DNA of 5,681 nucleotides from Chloroflexota bacterium (GTDB lineage: Bacteria > Chloroflexota > Anaerolineae > Anaerolineales > Anaerolineaceae): the NCBI GenBank assembly GCA_023406965.1, contig JAEXTI010000541.1:1-5681 (forward strand), given 5' to 3'. The position numbers were made by a program, and so were the translations under genes. Within the stretch, counting starts at the first letter, position 1, and the number at the start of each line of letters is the position of its first letter. The notes beneath the pieces were generated by a model. It was not told the origin of the DNA. It searched no databases and worked only from the letters and a program-made list of their open reading frames with translations. Below are positions 1 through 5,185 of this stretch, one piece after another.

Positions 1-705
1 TCTTACGCATTCTACTTCAAGCCCTCGGACGGAGCGCCCTTTTACCAGGGCAACTGCGAGCGCTTCCGCTCGGCTTCGTTGATTAAAGTGCCCATCCTGC
101 TGGCCTGGCTCAAGCTGGAGCGGCAGGGGCTGGTGAACCGCATGGAGTTGTGCGACCTGGACGCCGAGCCACAGGTGCAGGGCGCGGGGTTCTCCTGGCT
201 GCTGGCAGCGCGCCGCCTGCCCTATCGAGATGTGCTGCTGATGATGATCGCTTTGTCGGATAACCTATGCACCAATCTGATCATCCGCCGGGCGGGGCTG
301 GAAACGCTACAGCGCATCTTCCAAGATGAATTGGGCCTGCGCGGAACCGAGTTGCAGCGCAAACTGATGGATTATGCCGCCCGCGAGCGCGGGTTGGACA
401 ACTACATCACCCCCCAGGATTGCATCCACCTGTTCGATTGTGTCCGTGCGCTGCCGGAAGACGACCGCGCCGTGGTGGACGAAATGCTGTCGGTCAACCA
501 GGACGATTTGCTCCTGCGCCGGGATATTCCCCGAGACACGCTGGAGTTTTATCACAAGACGGGCAGCCTGAGCGGCTTGCTGCACGATTGGGGCTACACG
601 CGAGAGGCGGAGATTTTCCTACTCACCGAGCGGGTGCAGGATGAACCGGCGGCGTTTGAGGTATTTGGTGAGTTGGGGAGATTATTGAGTCCAATAAAAT
701 CCTAA
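1..705 (+). CDS. Class A beta-lactamase-like serine hydrolase, 5' truncated by the window edge
   Basis: The frame is open from base 1 to the TAA at 703-705, giving 234 residues; the start lies outside the window. Three motifs of the serine beta-lactamase/D-Ala-D-Ala peptidase fold are visible. SLIK (SxxK, nucleophile Ser at in-window residue 26, bases 76-78) comes first, then SDN at residues 86-88 (bases 256-264), then KTG at residues 186-188 (bases 556-564). The 60-residue spacing from SxxK to SDN equals that of class A beta-lactamases. Where those enzymes carry the deacylating Glu166 (ExxLN), this protein reads RKLMDYA, with no glutamate aligned. That RK-[LM]-MD pattern is common in the Beta-lactamase2 family, many of whose members are not proven drug-resistance enzymes. 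I infer a penicillin-interacting hydrolase, possibly a peptidase, rather than an efficient beta-lactamase. No signal peptide can be judged because the N-terminus is missing. It runs toward the neighbouring minus-strand operon and ends in a hairpin terminator. Confidence 0.85.
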   Translation, partial: SYAFYFKPSDGAPFYQGNCERFRSASLIKVPILLAWLKLERQGLVNRMELCDLDAEPQVQGAGFSWLLAARRLPYRDVLLMMIALSDNLCTNLIIRRAGLETLQRIFQDELGLRGTELQRKLMDYAARERGLDNYITPQDCIHLFDCVRALPEDDRAVVDEMLSVNQDDLLLRRDIPRDTLEFYHKTGSLSGLLHDWGYTREAEIFLLTERVQDEPAAFEVFGELGRLLSPIKS

Positions 706-730
706 GGGTCTCCGAAGACCCTTAGGATTT
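697..730. terminator. Hairpin 1 of a tandem pair, probable bidirectional terminator
   Basis: A perfect 15-bp stem (697-711 with 716-730) closes a 4-base loop, CCGA. The stem has a GC-rich centre (AAGGGTC/GACCCTT) and AAAT/ATTT at its base, so each strand ends the stem in a short T-run, which suits termination in both directions. The first base of the stem lies 6 bp before the stop codon of the serine hydrolase, so the hairpin overlaps the end of the coding region. It lies between converging genes. The T-run is short, so efficiency is uncertain. Confidence 0.75.
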
Positions 731-746
731 GGCTACACTCCTATTC

Positions 747-780
747 AAACCCTAAGGGTCTCGGAAGACCCTTAGGGTTT
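747..780. terminator. Hairpin 2 of a tandem pair, probable terminator of the minus-strand operon
   Basis: A perfect 15-bp stem (747-761 with 766-780) closes a 4-base loop, CGGA. It begins 2 bp past the stop codon of the minus-strand alpha-oxoamine synthase gene. It is nearly a copy of hairpin 1: the same stem length, with one base pair changed on both sides (T700-A727 versus C750-G777) and a change in the loop. The AAA/TTT base of the stem gives a short terminal T-run in both directions. Confidence 0.75.
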
Positions 781-782
781 AC

Positions 783-1889
783 TTAACCAACCTTCCGAAA
801 CGCCTCGAGCAGGCGCTCGATTTGCTCGGGGGCGTGGGTGGCGAAGACCGCGATGCGCAGCGCACCGCCCGGCGGGGTACTGCTGTAGGTAGTGACGTGG
901 GCGATGCAAAGATCCCGCTCAAACAAAGCGGCTTTGATCTTGCCCAGATCCAGGCCGGGGCGGGCGCGCAAGCACACCACCGGCACAGGGCTATCCTCCA
1001 CGTCCCAGCCCTGGGCGCGCAGCCCGTCGCGCACGCGACGCACATTGTCCGCCAGCCGCACACGCAATTCCGGCTGAGAGTAGGCCAGCGCAAGAGCCGC
1101 GCGTGAAGCCGCCGCGGCAGGCAAAGGCGGCGGGCTGGCCCCCACATACACCCGCGCGTTGCGCTGCAATTCCTCAATCACCGCCGCTGAAGCCGGGATG
1201 ATGCCACCGTAACCACCCAGAGCTTTGCTCAAGGTGGCCCCCGCCAGGCAGTCCGGCGCGGAAATGCCGTGGTAGTCCAGCGTCCCGCGCCCATTGGGAC
1301 CAATGGCCCCCGCCCCATGGGCATCATCCAGCGCGATCCAACTACCCGGATAATCCGCCAGCACGGCGCGGTATTCGGGCACCGGGGCGATCTCGCCGGA
1401 AATGGAAAAGACCCCGTCGCTCAGCAGCAGGGCGCGCTCGCCAGGGCGCATCTCACGCCGCAGGGCTTGGGCCAGGGCCTGGGGTTGCAGGTGGGGGAAG
1501 GCATGGATGGGTTTGGCCGCCGCGCGAGCCCCGTCCCACAGGCTGAAATGCGCCGATTCGTCGATGAAGATGCGCTCGTACCGCTCGCGCAGGCCCTGAG
1601 CGAGCAGCAGCGCGTTCATGTAACCGGAGGGAAAATAAAGCACGGCTTCGGCAGCAAAAAAAGCTCGTGCTTCGGCTTCCAGTTCGGCATACAGAATGTG
1701 CTCGCCATAGCCGCCGCGGGATGTGCCCGTGGCCATGCCGTAGCGCCGGATAGCATCCAGGGCCGCCTGCTGCACTGCCGGGTGGTTGTGCAGGCCCAGG
1801 TAGCCGGTGCCTGAAAAGTAGTCCCGCTCGCGCCCCGCGATGGTCACTCGCGGGCCGCTGGGCGTGTCCATGCTGAAGTCCAGGCTCAT
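783..1889 (-). CDS. PLP-dependent alpha-oxoamine synthase family protein (BioF/Kbl-like)
   Basis: The 368-residue product matches the family that condenses an amino acid with an acyl-CoA: 8-amino-7-oxononanoate synthase, 2-amino-3-ketobutyrate CoA ligase, 5-aminolevulinate synthase and serine palmitoyltransferase. Visible landmarks are YLGL (residues 30-33), a histidine that should stack on PLP in ESAHFS (His114), SDGVFSISGEIAP (157-169), DDAHGAG (188-194; Asp188 and His191 contact the cofactor) and TLSKALGGYGG (219-229; Lys222 should form the Schiff base). PPGGALRI near the C-terminus carries the likely carboxylate-binding Arg345. The protein is slightly short (family about 380-400): it lacks most of the usual N-terminal helix, and the usual Asn before YLGL (N-x-YLGL) is Thr (T-G-YLGL). 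Its ATG overlaps the stop codon of the peptidase gene in ATGA, with no strong ribosome site of its own, so translation is probably coupled. No other biotin genes are nearby. The exact acyl-CoA and amino acid are unknown; family assignment is firm, function is not. Confidence 0.88.
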   Translation of the reverse strand: MSLDFSMDTPSGPRVTIAGRERDYFSGTGYLGLHNHPAVQQAALDAIRRYGMATGTSRGGYGEHILYAELEAEARAFFAAEAVLYFPSGYMNALLLAQGLRERYERIFIDESAHFSLWDGARAAAKPIHAFPHLQPQALAQALRREMRPGERALLLSDGVFSISGEIAPVPEYRAVLADYPGSWIALDDAHGAGAIGPNGRGTLDYHGISAPDCLAGATLSKALGGYGGIIPASAAVIEELQRNARVYVGASPPPLPAAAASRAALALAYSQPELRVRLADNVRRVRDGLRAQGWDVEDSPVPVVCLRARPGLDLGKIKAALFERDLCIAHVTTYSSTPPGGALRIAVFATHAPEQIERLLEAFRKVG

Positions 1890-2887
1890 TCGGCCAGGTA
1901 GGTGGCTGCCTGCAAAAAGCTCTCGCGCAACCCTTTCACTTCCTGAACGTTATCGGTGTGAACACCGTTGCGGGCGCGCGAAGAGTGAATGATGTCCCAC
2001 CCGCCCAGGCTGACCGCCACGTGGGTGATATTGCGCCGCTCGCCCTGCTCGCCAAAGAAGAGCAAGTCGCCGGGTTGGAAGGGTGGCTCGACGGGTTTGC
2101 CCGCCGCGCACTGCATATCGGCGTCCCGCGGCAAAGTGAAGCCGACCCAGCGGTGCAGCAACTGCGCCAGCCCGGAACAGTCGATGCCGTTGGCCGAGAC
2201 GCCTCCCCACAGGTAGGGTACACCGGTCATGCGCAGGCCGTCCTGCACAATCTGCTCGCGGCGCTGGGCCTCAGACGAGGGCAGATGCACGCGCGAGCGC
2301 AAGTCGGTGAGCGGCAGCCAGCCGGTGAGCCCGCCCGCCAGAATCACCTCGCCCCATTCGTGCTTGGCGCGAGCCACATGCACCTCCGTTCCGCCCAGCA
2401 CCCGCGTCAGGCGGTGAGCATCCTGCTCAGGCTCGGCCAGCAGCACGCTCACCGGAGAAATTACCAGGTGCCCGGCCTCAAAGCGCTCCACCTCTCCCAA
2501 ATAGGGCTGGTACGTCCAGCCCAGGTAACCATCGGTCTGGCGTACATAGACCCAGTTACCTTCTTGCTTGAATATTTCGACTTGCGCCCCGTTGAGCATC
2601 TGGCTGATCTGCTCCGAGATGAAAGAGCGGCCGACATGCAGGCTGGTCAGATTGGTGGTCACGCTCCACAGCGCAGCGCCGGGTTGGCGCAGCACGCGCA
2701 CCGCGCCTACATCGGCCTGGGCACCCAGGGCTGCACGAAGTTCGTCCAGTTGGGCGGCTTCCAGCACTTCACCGCTCAGCACCGCCCGGCCTTCAACGGT
2801 TTCGGCGTGCACGTCAAACACGTGGGTGCGGGTATCGCCCCAACGATTGCGAAACTCTGCCAGGATTGATTCGATTGTGTTCTGCAT
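1886..2887 (-). CDS. NlpC/P60 gamma-D-glutamyl-L-diamino acid endopeptidase, YkfC-like
   Basis: The protein has 333 residues and no signal peptide or membrane segment, so it should act in the cytoplasm. The NlpC/P60 domain is at about residues 208-330: YLWGG (225-229), the nucleophile in DCSGL (Cys237), THVAVS with His289, and IIHSS with His301. That gives a Cys-His-His triad. Two bacterial SH3-like segments precede it (about 75-135 and 140-197), as in Bacillus YkfC, whose length is also about 333. YkfC-type enzymes cut the gamma-D-Glu-diamino acid bond of murein peptides with a free N-terminal L-Ala, giving L-Ala-D-Glu. The first 70 residues (VFDVHAETVEGRAVLSGEV) resemble a BON-like module; this is a weak call. 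The dipeptide epimerase that uses the product is the next gene upstream in the same orientation, which supports the assignment. The ATG at 2887 is preceded by AAAGG six bases away. The 3' end overlaps the next gene in ATGA. Confidence 0.9.
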   Translation of the reverse strand: MQNTIESILAEFRNRWGDTRTHVFDVHAETVEGRAVLSGEVLEAAQLDELRAALGAQADVGAVRVLRQPGAALWSVTTNLTSLHVGRSFISEQISQMLNGAQVEIFKQEGNWVYVRQTDGYLGWTYQPYLGEVERFEAGHLVISPVSVLLAEPEQDAHRLTRVLGGTEVHVARAKHEWGEVILAGGLTGWLPLTDLRSRVHLPSSEAQRREQIVQDGLRMTGVPYLWGGVSANGIDCSGLAQLLHRWVGFTLPRDADMQCAAGKPVEPPFQPGDLLFFGEQGERRNITHVAVSLGGWDIIHSSRARNGVHTDNVQEVKGLRESFLQAATYLAE

Positions 2888-2893
2888 GGTTTA

Positions 2894-2898
2894 CCTTT
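2894..2898 (-). promoter_or_regulatory. Ribosome binding site of the YkfC-like gene
   Basis: On the minus strand AAAGG lies six bases before the ATG at 2887. It is a modest Shine-Dalgarno match but supports this start over internal ones, and the protein aligns from its N-terminus with relatives of similar length. Confidence 0.45.
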
Positions 2899-2937
2899 GC
2901 CTCTCTGGGTTCGAAAAACGATCTCTGCATTTGCTGG

Positions 2938-2965
2938 TATATACCTTGACAATGTCACAATTCAA
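2938..2965 (-). promoter_or_regulatory. Candidate sigma-70-type promoter for the peptidase/oxoamine synthase pair
   Basis: On the minus strand, TTGAAT (2965-2960) and TATATA (2943-2938) are separated by 16 bp, each matching 4 of 6 consensus bases, about 50 bp before the ATG at 2887. The spacer (2944-2959) contains the palindrome TGACA-A-TGTCA (2947-2957), a possible operator. The -35 lies just inside the repeat element and the -10 just outside it. AT-rich intergenic DNA can give such matches by chance, so this is only a candidate. Confidence 0.35.
2946..2959 (+). repeat. Left terminal inverted repeat of the element
   Basis: TTGACAATGTCACA matches the reverse complement of 3185-3198 at 13 of 14 positions; the one difference is C2950 against the T of the other copy. 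It contains the short palindrome TGACA-A-TGTCA, so it could also serve as a protein-binding site. Confidence 0.55.
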
Positions 2966-2979
2966 TTTTGAGCCTGGGA

Positions 2980-2999
2980 CCCCACCCCTGCCCCTCCCC
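2980..2999 (-). other. Predicted G-quadruplex motif, left arm
   Basis: On the minus strand the sequence is GGGGAGGGGCAGGGGTGGGG: four runs of four G with loops of 1, 2 and 1 bases, a strong match to the G-quadruplex pattern. It lies upstream of the peptidase operon on its coding strand, so a read-through RNA from the epimerase would carry it. Confidence 0.6.
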
Positions 3000-3044
3000 G
3001 CTGGCAAAACTACTCGCAAAATTCAGCCCATGTGCGGGGAGGGG
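2991..3044. repeat. Hairpin A inside the element
   Basis: CCCCTCCCCGC (2991-3001) pairs perfectly over 11 bp with GCGGGGAGGGG (3034-3044), enclosing a 32-base loop. The same C-rich arm could instead pair with the G-rich right arm of the element, so the two folds compete. Confidence 0.6.
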
Positions 3045-3056
3045 AGAAGATTTCGC

Positions 3057-3084
3057 AAAAGAGAGGGGCTTTCAGCCCCTCTCT
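3057..3084 (-). terminator. Hairpin B, candidate terminator for the epimerase transcript
   Basis: AGAGAGGGGCT (3060-3070) and AGCCCCTCTCT (3074-3084) form a perfect 11-bp stem with a 3-base loop. Read on the minus strand, the stem is closed by GAA and runs into TTTT (3060-3057), the form of a Rho-independent terminator. It lies about 165 bp past the stop codon of the epimerase gene, in the correct orientation to end that transcript before the peptidase operon. Confidence 0.5.
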
Positions 3085-3138
3085 CCCTCCCCCGACAAAG
3101 CAACTGAGTGATTGAGTATCTTAGTTGCCGGGGGAGGG
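3085..3138. repeat. Hairpin C inside the element
   Basis: CCCTCCCCCG (3085-3094) pairs with CGGGGGAGGG (3129-3138) over 10 bp. Past a 5-base bulge (ACAAA), GCAACTGAG (3100-3108) pairs with CTTAGTTGC (3120-3128) with one imperfect pair. The two stacked stems make a long hairpin that directly abuts hairpin B. Confidence 0.6.
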
Positions 3139-3150
3139 CAGGGTGGGGGG
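3130..3150 (+). other. Predicted G-quadruplex motif, right arm
   Basis: The plus strand has G-runs of 5, 3, 3 and 6 separated by A, CA and T. Loop lengths and loop bases are the same as in the left-arm motif on the opposite strand, so the two are inverted copies of one G-rich arm. Confidence 0.6.
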
Positions 3151-3184
3151 TAATACCCGAGATCGAAGGTTATGATATTTTTAA

Positions 3185-3198
3185 TGTGACATTATCAA
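3185..3198 (-). repeat. Right terminal inverted repeat of the element
   Basis: The plus strand reads TGTGACATTATCAA, the inverted partner of the repeat at 2946-2959. It sits in AT-rich sequence about 50 bp past the 3' end of the dipeptide epimerase gene. Confidence 0.55.
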
Positions 3199-3248
3199 AT
3201 TTCTAAACGAAGCCGAAAAATTTAAGCCTTTGGCACGAGTAGAAACAT

Positions 3249-4265
3249 TTAATCAACGAACCGTCTGATCACGCCAATCCCGGGGCGCTCGGGCGCCAGG
3301 ATGCGACCTTCATCATCGTACTGGATCCCCTCAAAGGGGTCGTTGCTGATCAACACCGGCGCGTCCAGGTCCACCCAATCAGCCAGGCCCATCAGGTGGG
3401 ACATGGCAGTAGCGCCCAGCGAGGTCTCCACCATGCAACCCAACATCACCTGCAGGCCCAGTTCGCGCGCCCGGCGGGCCATGGCCAAGGCGGGGGTCAG
3501 CCCACCGGCCTTCATCAGCTTGATGTTCAAGCCGCGCACCCCCGCCGCCGCCAGCCGGTCCACATCGGCCAGGCTTTGCAACGATTCATCTGCCACCAGC
3601 GGAATGGGCGTTGTGGCTTGCAGCAGCCCCATTTCCTCAATCTGCTCTTTGGGCAACGGCTGTTCCACCATCTCCAGGTCATAAACTGCCAGCCGCTCCA
3701 GATAACGCACCGCTTTCTCAAACGACCAGCCCGCGTTTGCGTCTACACGCAAGCGGGCCGTGGGACGCGCAGCGCGGATGGCTGCGAGGCGAGCTTCGTC
3801 GTCGCCTTCGCCGCCCAGCTTGACCTTGAGCGCGGAGAATTTTGACATTTGAACCGCCATACGAGCCATTTCCTCGGGCGTGTCGATGGCAATGGTGAAG
3901 GATGTGGGCAGCGCAGGCGGCTTGGGCAGTTCTAATAAGCGAAACAGGGGCAGTTCCTGACGTTTGCCCAGGCGGTCATAGAGGGCCAGGTCGAGGGCGC
4001 AGCGCGCCGGAGCGGGGCCGTCCATGTTCACCCAGCCGGGAATCGCATCCGGCGCATCGGGCCAGGCGCGGCGGTCAACGGCCACGCGGTCCCAATAATC
4101 GGTCATCGATTGAGATTGGATGCCGTAGTACGGCGGGATGGCCGCTTCGCCCCAGCCCTCGTCGTCTTTCAGGCGCAGCCAAAAGGCCTGGCGTGTCTCG
4201 CTCACGCCGTAAGACAGGCGAAAAGGGTTGCGCAGTTTCAAAGTGAGTTCTTCGTAGGTAATCAT
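3249..4265 (-). CDS. Dipeptide epimerase, enolase superfamily (L-Ala-D/L-Glu epimerase-like)
   Basis: The 338-residue product is a muconate-lactonizing-subgroup enolase-superfamily enzyme, with an N-terminal capping domain (about 1-115) and a barrel. Catalytic marks in order are KVK (Lys147, Lys149), DANAGW with metal ligand Asp175, VEQP with Glu201, VADES with Asp226, and NIKLMKAGG with Lys249 as the opposite-face base. DLD at 299-301 is the D-x-D motif that binds the substrate ammonium group and marks dipeptide epimerases. Such enzymes invert L-Ala-D-Glu to L-Ala-L-Glu in murein peptide recycling, using Mg2+, in the cytoplasm. The capping-loop arginine of the Bacillus enzyme (Arg24) has no direct match at the aligned position, which is Gly20 (PFRLSYG); Arg16 and Arg25 are near. 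Substrate preference could therefore differ. The ATG overlaps the rsgA stop in ATGA and has a good ribosome site. The partner endopeptidase lies downstream beyond the 361-bp gap. Confidence 0.92.
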   Translation of the reverse strand: MITYEELTLKLRNPFRLSYGVSETRQAFWLRLKDDEGWGEAAIPPYYGIQSQSMTDYWDRVAVDRRAWPDAPDAIPGWVNMDGPAPARCALDLALYDRLGKRQELPLFRLLELPKPPALPTSFTIAIDTPEEMARMAVQMSKFSALKVKLGGEGDDEARLAAIRAARPTARLRVDANAGWSFEKAVRYLERLAVYDLEMVEQPLPKEQIEEMGLLQATTPIPLVADESLQSLADVDRLAAAGVRGLNIKLMKAGGLTPALAMARRARELGLQVMLGCMVETSLGATAMSHLMGLADWVDLDAPVLISNDPFEGIQYDDEGRILAPERPGIGVIRRFVD

Positions 4266-5185
4266 CCGTCCACCTCTTCACTGAACCGCAAGCGCAAATA
4301 GGACTCGTAGCGCGCCGGATGGATGCGACCTTCTTCCACGGCCTGCATCACCGCGCAGCCCGGTTCACCGTTGTGGGTACAATCGCTGAACTGGCACTCC
4401 GCCACCCGCTCGCTCAACTCCGGGAAATATCCATCCAGCTCCTCGGCCTGGGTATCCCACAAAGCCAAAGAGCGCAGCCCAGGCAGATCGGCCACAAAGC
4501 CGCCGTCATTCAAAGGGAACAACTCGCGCACCACGGTGGTGTGGCGGCCTTTGGCGGTCAACTGGCTCACCTCGCGCACCGCCAGCCCCAGCTCGGGCTG
4601 CACGCGATTGAGCAGGCTGGACTTGCCTACCCCCGAGGGGCCCGCCAACCCGCTGATCTTGCCCACCAGATGCTTGCGCAACTGTTCCACGCCGATTTCC
4701 GCGTGAGCAGACGTGTAAATCACGGGATACCCCAGGGACGGGTAATGGCCGAACAGGTTGCGCGCTTCCTTCACCCCGATCAGGTCAATCTTATTGGCGA
4801 CAATCATGGCTGGAATGCCCTGCTTCTCGGCGATTACCAGGAAGCGGTCCAACATGCGCAGGCTGGGGAAAGGATTCATGCAAGCAAACACCATCACCAA
4901 TTGGTCCAGGTTGGCCAGCAAAATCTGCTGGTACACACCCCGCGGGCGAGGATCCTGACGAACCAGGGCATGGCTGCGCGCCTCCACCGACTCAATCATT
5001 CCTCCGCCATCCGGCAGGAGGGAAATTTGCACGCGGTCACCCACCGCAATCACATCACCGTTCTTTTGCAACAACTTCAACCGCCCGCGCGGATGGCAGG
5101 TAATGACTGCTCCGTCCTCCGTCCGGACACTATAAAAACCGGACTGTAAGCGAGTGACCCATCCCAGAAGGGTTGAAGCGTTCAT
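4262..5185 (-). CDS. rsgA: RsgA, 30S ribosome maturation GTPase
   Basis: The 307-residue product has the order diagnostic of RsgA (YjeQ/YloQ): an OB-fold (about 1-75), a circularly permuted GTPase and a zinc domain. The permutation is visible: the G4 motif NKID (131-134) comes before the P-loop GPSGVGKSS (182-190), then GRHTT (213-217) and DLPG (233-236). The zinc site is C264-x4-C269-x-H271-x5-C277, the standard pattern. RsgA binds late 30S precursors, checks the decoding region and leaves on GTP hydrolysis. Length is normal and no key residue is missing. The ATG overlaps the penicillin-binding protein stop in ATGA; only a weak Shine-Dalgarno (AGCGAAGA) precedes it, so translational coupling is likely. 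The last codons overlap the epimerase start. Nothing in the sequence suggests a separate promoter. Confidence 0.97.
   Translation of the reverse strand: MNASTLLGWVTRLQSGFYSVRTEDGAVITCHPRGRLKLLQKNGDVIAVGDRVQISLLPDGGGMIESVEARSHALVRQDPRPRGVYQQILLANLDQLVMVFACMNPFPSLRMLDRFLVIAEKQGIPAMIVANKIDLIGVKEARNLFGHYPSLGYPVIYTSAHAEIGVEQLRKHLVGKISGLAGPSGVGKSSLLNRVQPELGLAVREVSQLTAKGRHTTVVRELFPLNDGGFVADLPGLRSLALWDTQAEELDGYFPELSERVAECQFSDCTHNGEPGCAVMQAVEEGRIHPARYESYLRLRFSEEVDG
4271..4276 (-). promoter_or_regulatory. Ribosome binding site of the epimerase gene, inside rsgA
   Basis: GAGGTG on the minus strand lies five bases before the ATG at 4265, within the last codons of rsgA. It is the clearest Shine-Dalgarno sequence among the overlapping junctions and confirms the ATG that forms the ATGA overlap. 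Confidence 0.6.

Larger units (their letters stand above)
697..780. repeat. Tandem duplicated palindrome between convergent genes
   Basis: Two 34-bp palindromes, 697-730 and 747-780, lie in direct tandem, separated by 16 bp (731-746). They differ only at one stem pair, changed on both strands so that pairing is kept, and in the centre of the loop. The form fits a dispersed palindromic (REP-like) intergenic unit that also acts as a terminator. Genome-wide copy number cannot be seen from this window. Confidence 0.7.
2946..3198. mobile_element. MITE-like inverted-repeat element between epimerase and peptidase genes
   Basis: The 361 bp between genes (2888-3248) contain no credible coding region. 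The outer ends of this 253-bp stretch are TTGACAATGTCACA (2946-2959) and TGTGACATTATCAA (3185-3198), inverted copies with 13 of 14 matches. Inside them, a C-rich arm (about 2979-3007) and a G-rich arm (about 3122-3151) are approximate reverse complements. Three hairpins lie within. No transposase is encoded, and I could not identify a clear target-site duplication. A short non-coding element with terminal inverted repeats and strong internal pairing fits a non-autonomous transposable or dispersed repeat. The alternative is a locally evolved regulatory region. The flanks, 2888-2945 and 3199-3248, are leader and AT-rich spacer with nothing else I can name. Confidence 0.55.

Noticed and set aside
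1958..2869. A 303-codon plus-strand open frame opposite the peptidase gene
   Set aside because: It lies wholly antisense to a gene with clear SH3 and NlpC/P60 motifs, shows no domain of its own, and long antisense frames are expected in GC-rich DNA.
2776..2958. A 60-codon minus-strand frame overlapping the peptidase start
   Set aside because: It is out of frame with the peptidase N-terminus, has no motif and would compete with a well-supported start.
2568..3107. A 179-codon plus-strand frame running into the intergenic element
   Set aside because: Most of it is antisense to the peptidase gene, the rest crosses hairpins and C-rich repeats, and the translation is of low complexity.
2946..3198. 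Reading the repeated arms as a CRISPR array
   Set aside because: The repeats are inverted, not direct, with no regular spacers and no cas genes.
3185..3200. A CRP/FNR-type binding site (TGTGA...TCA)
   Set aside because: The spacing between half sites does not fit, no gene starts nearby on that strand, and the match to the other end of the element explains it better.
3226..3234. GCC-TTT-GGC as the terminator of the epimerase gene
   Set aside because: The stem is only 3 bp. The T-rich tail on the minus strand is suggestive, but hairpin B at 3057-3084 is a far stronger candidate.
4319..5149. A 276-codon plus-strand open frame opposite rsgA
   Set aside because: It is the mirror of a well-conserved gene, is rich in His, Gln and Arg as antisense frames are, and has no recognisable motif.
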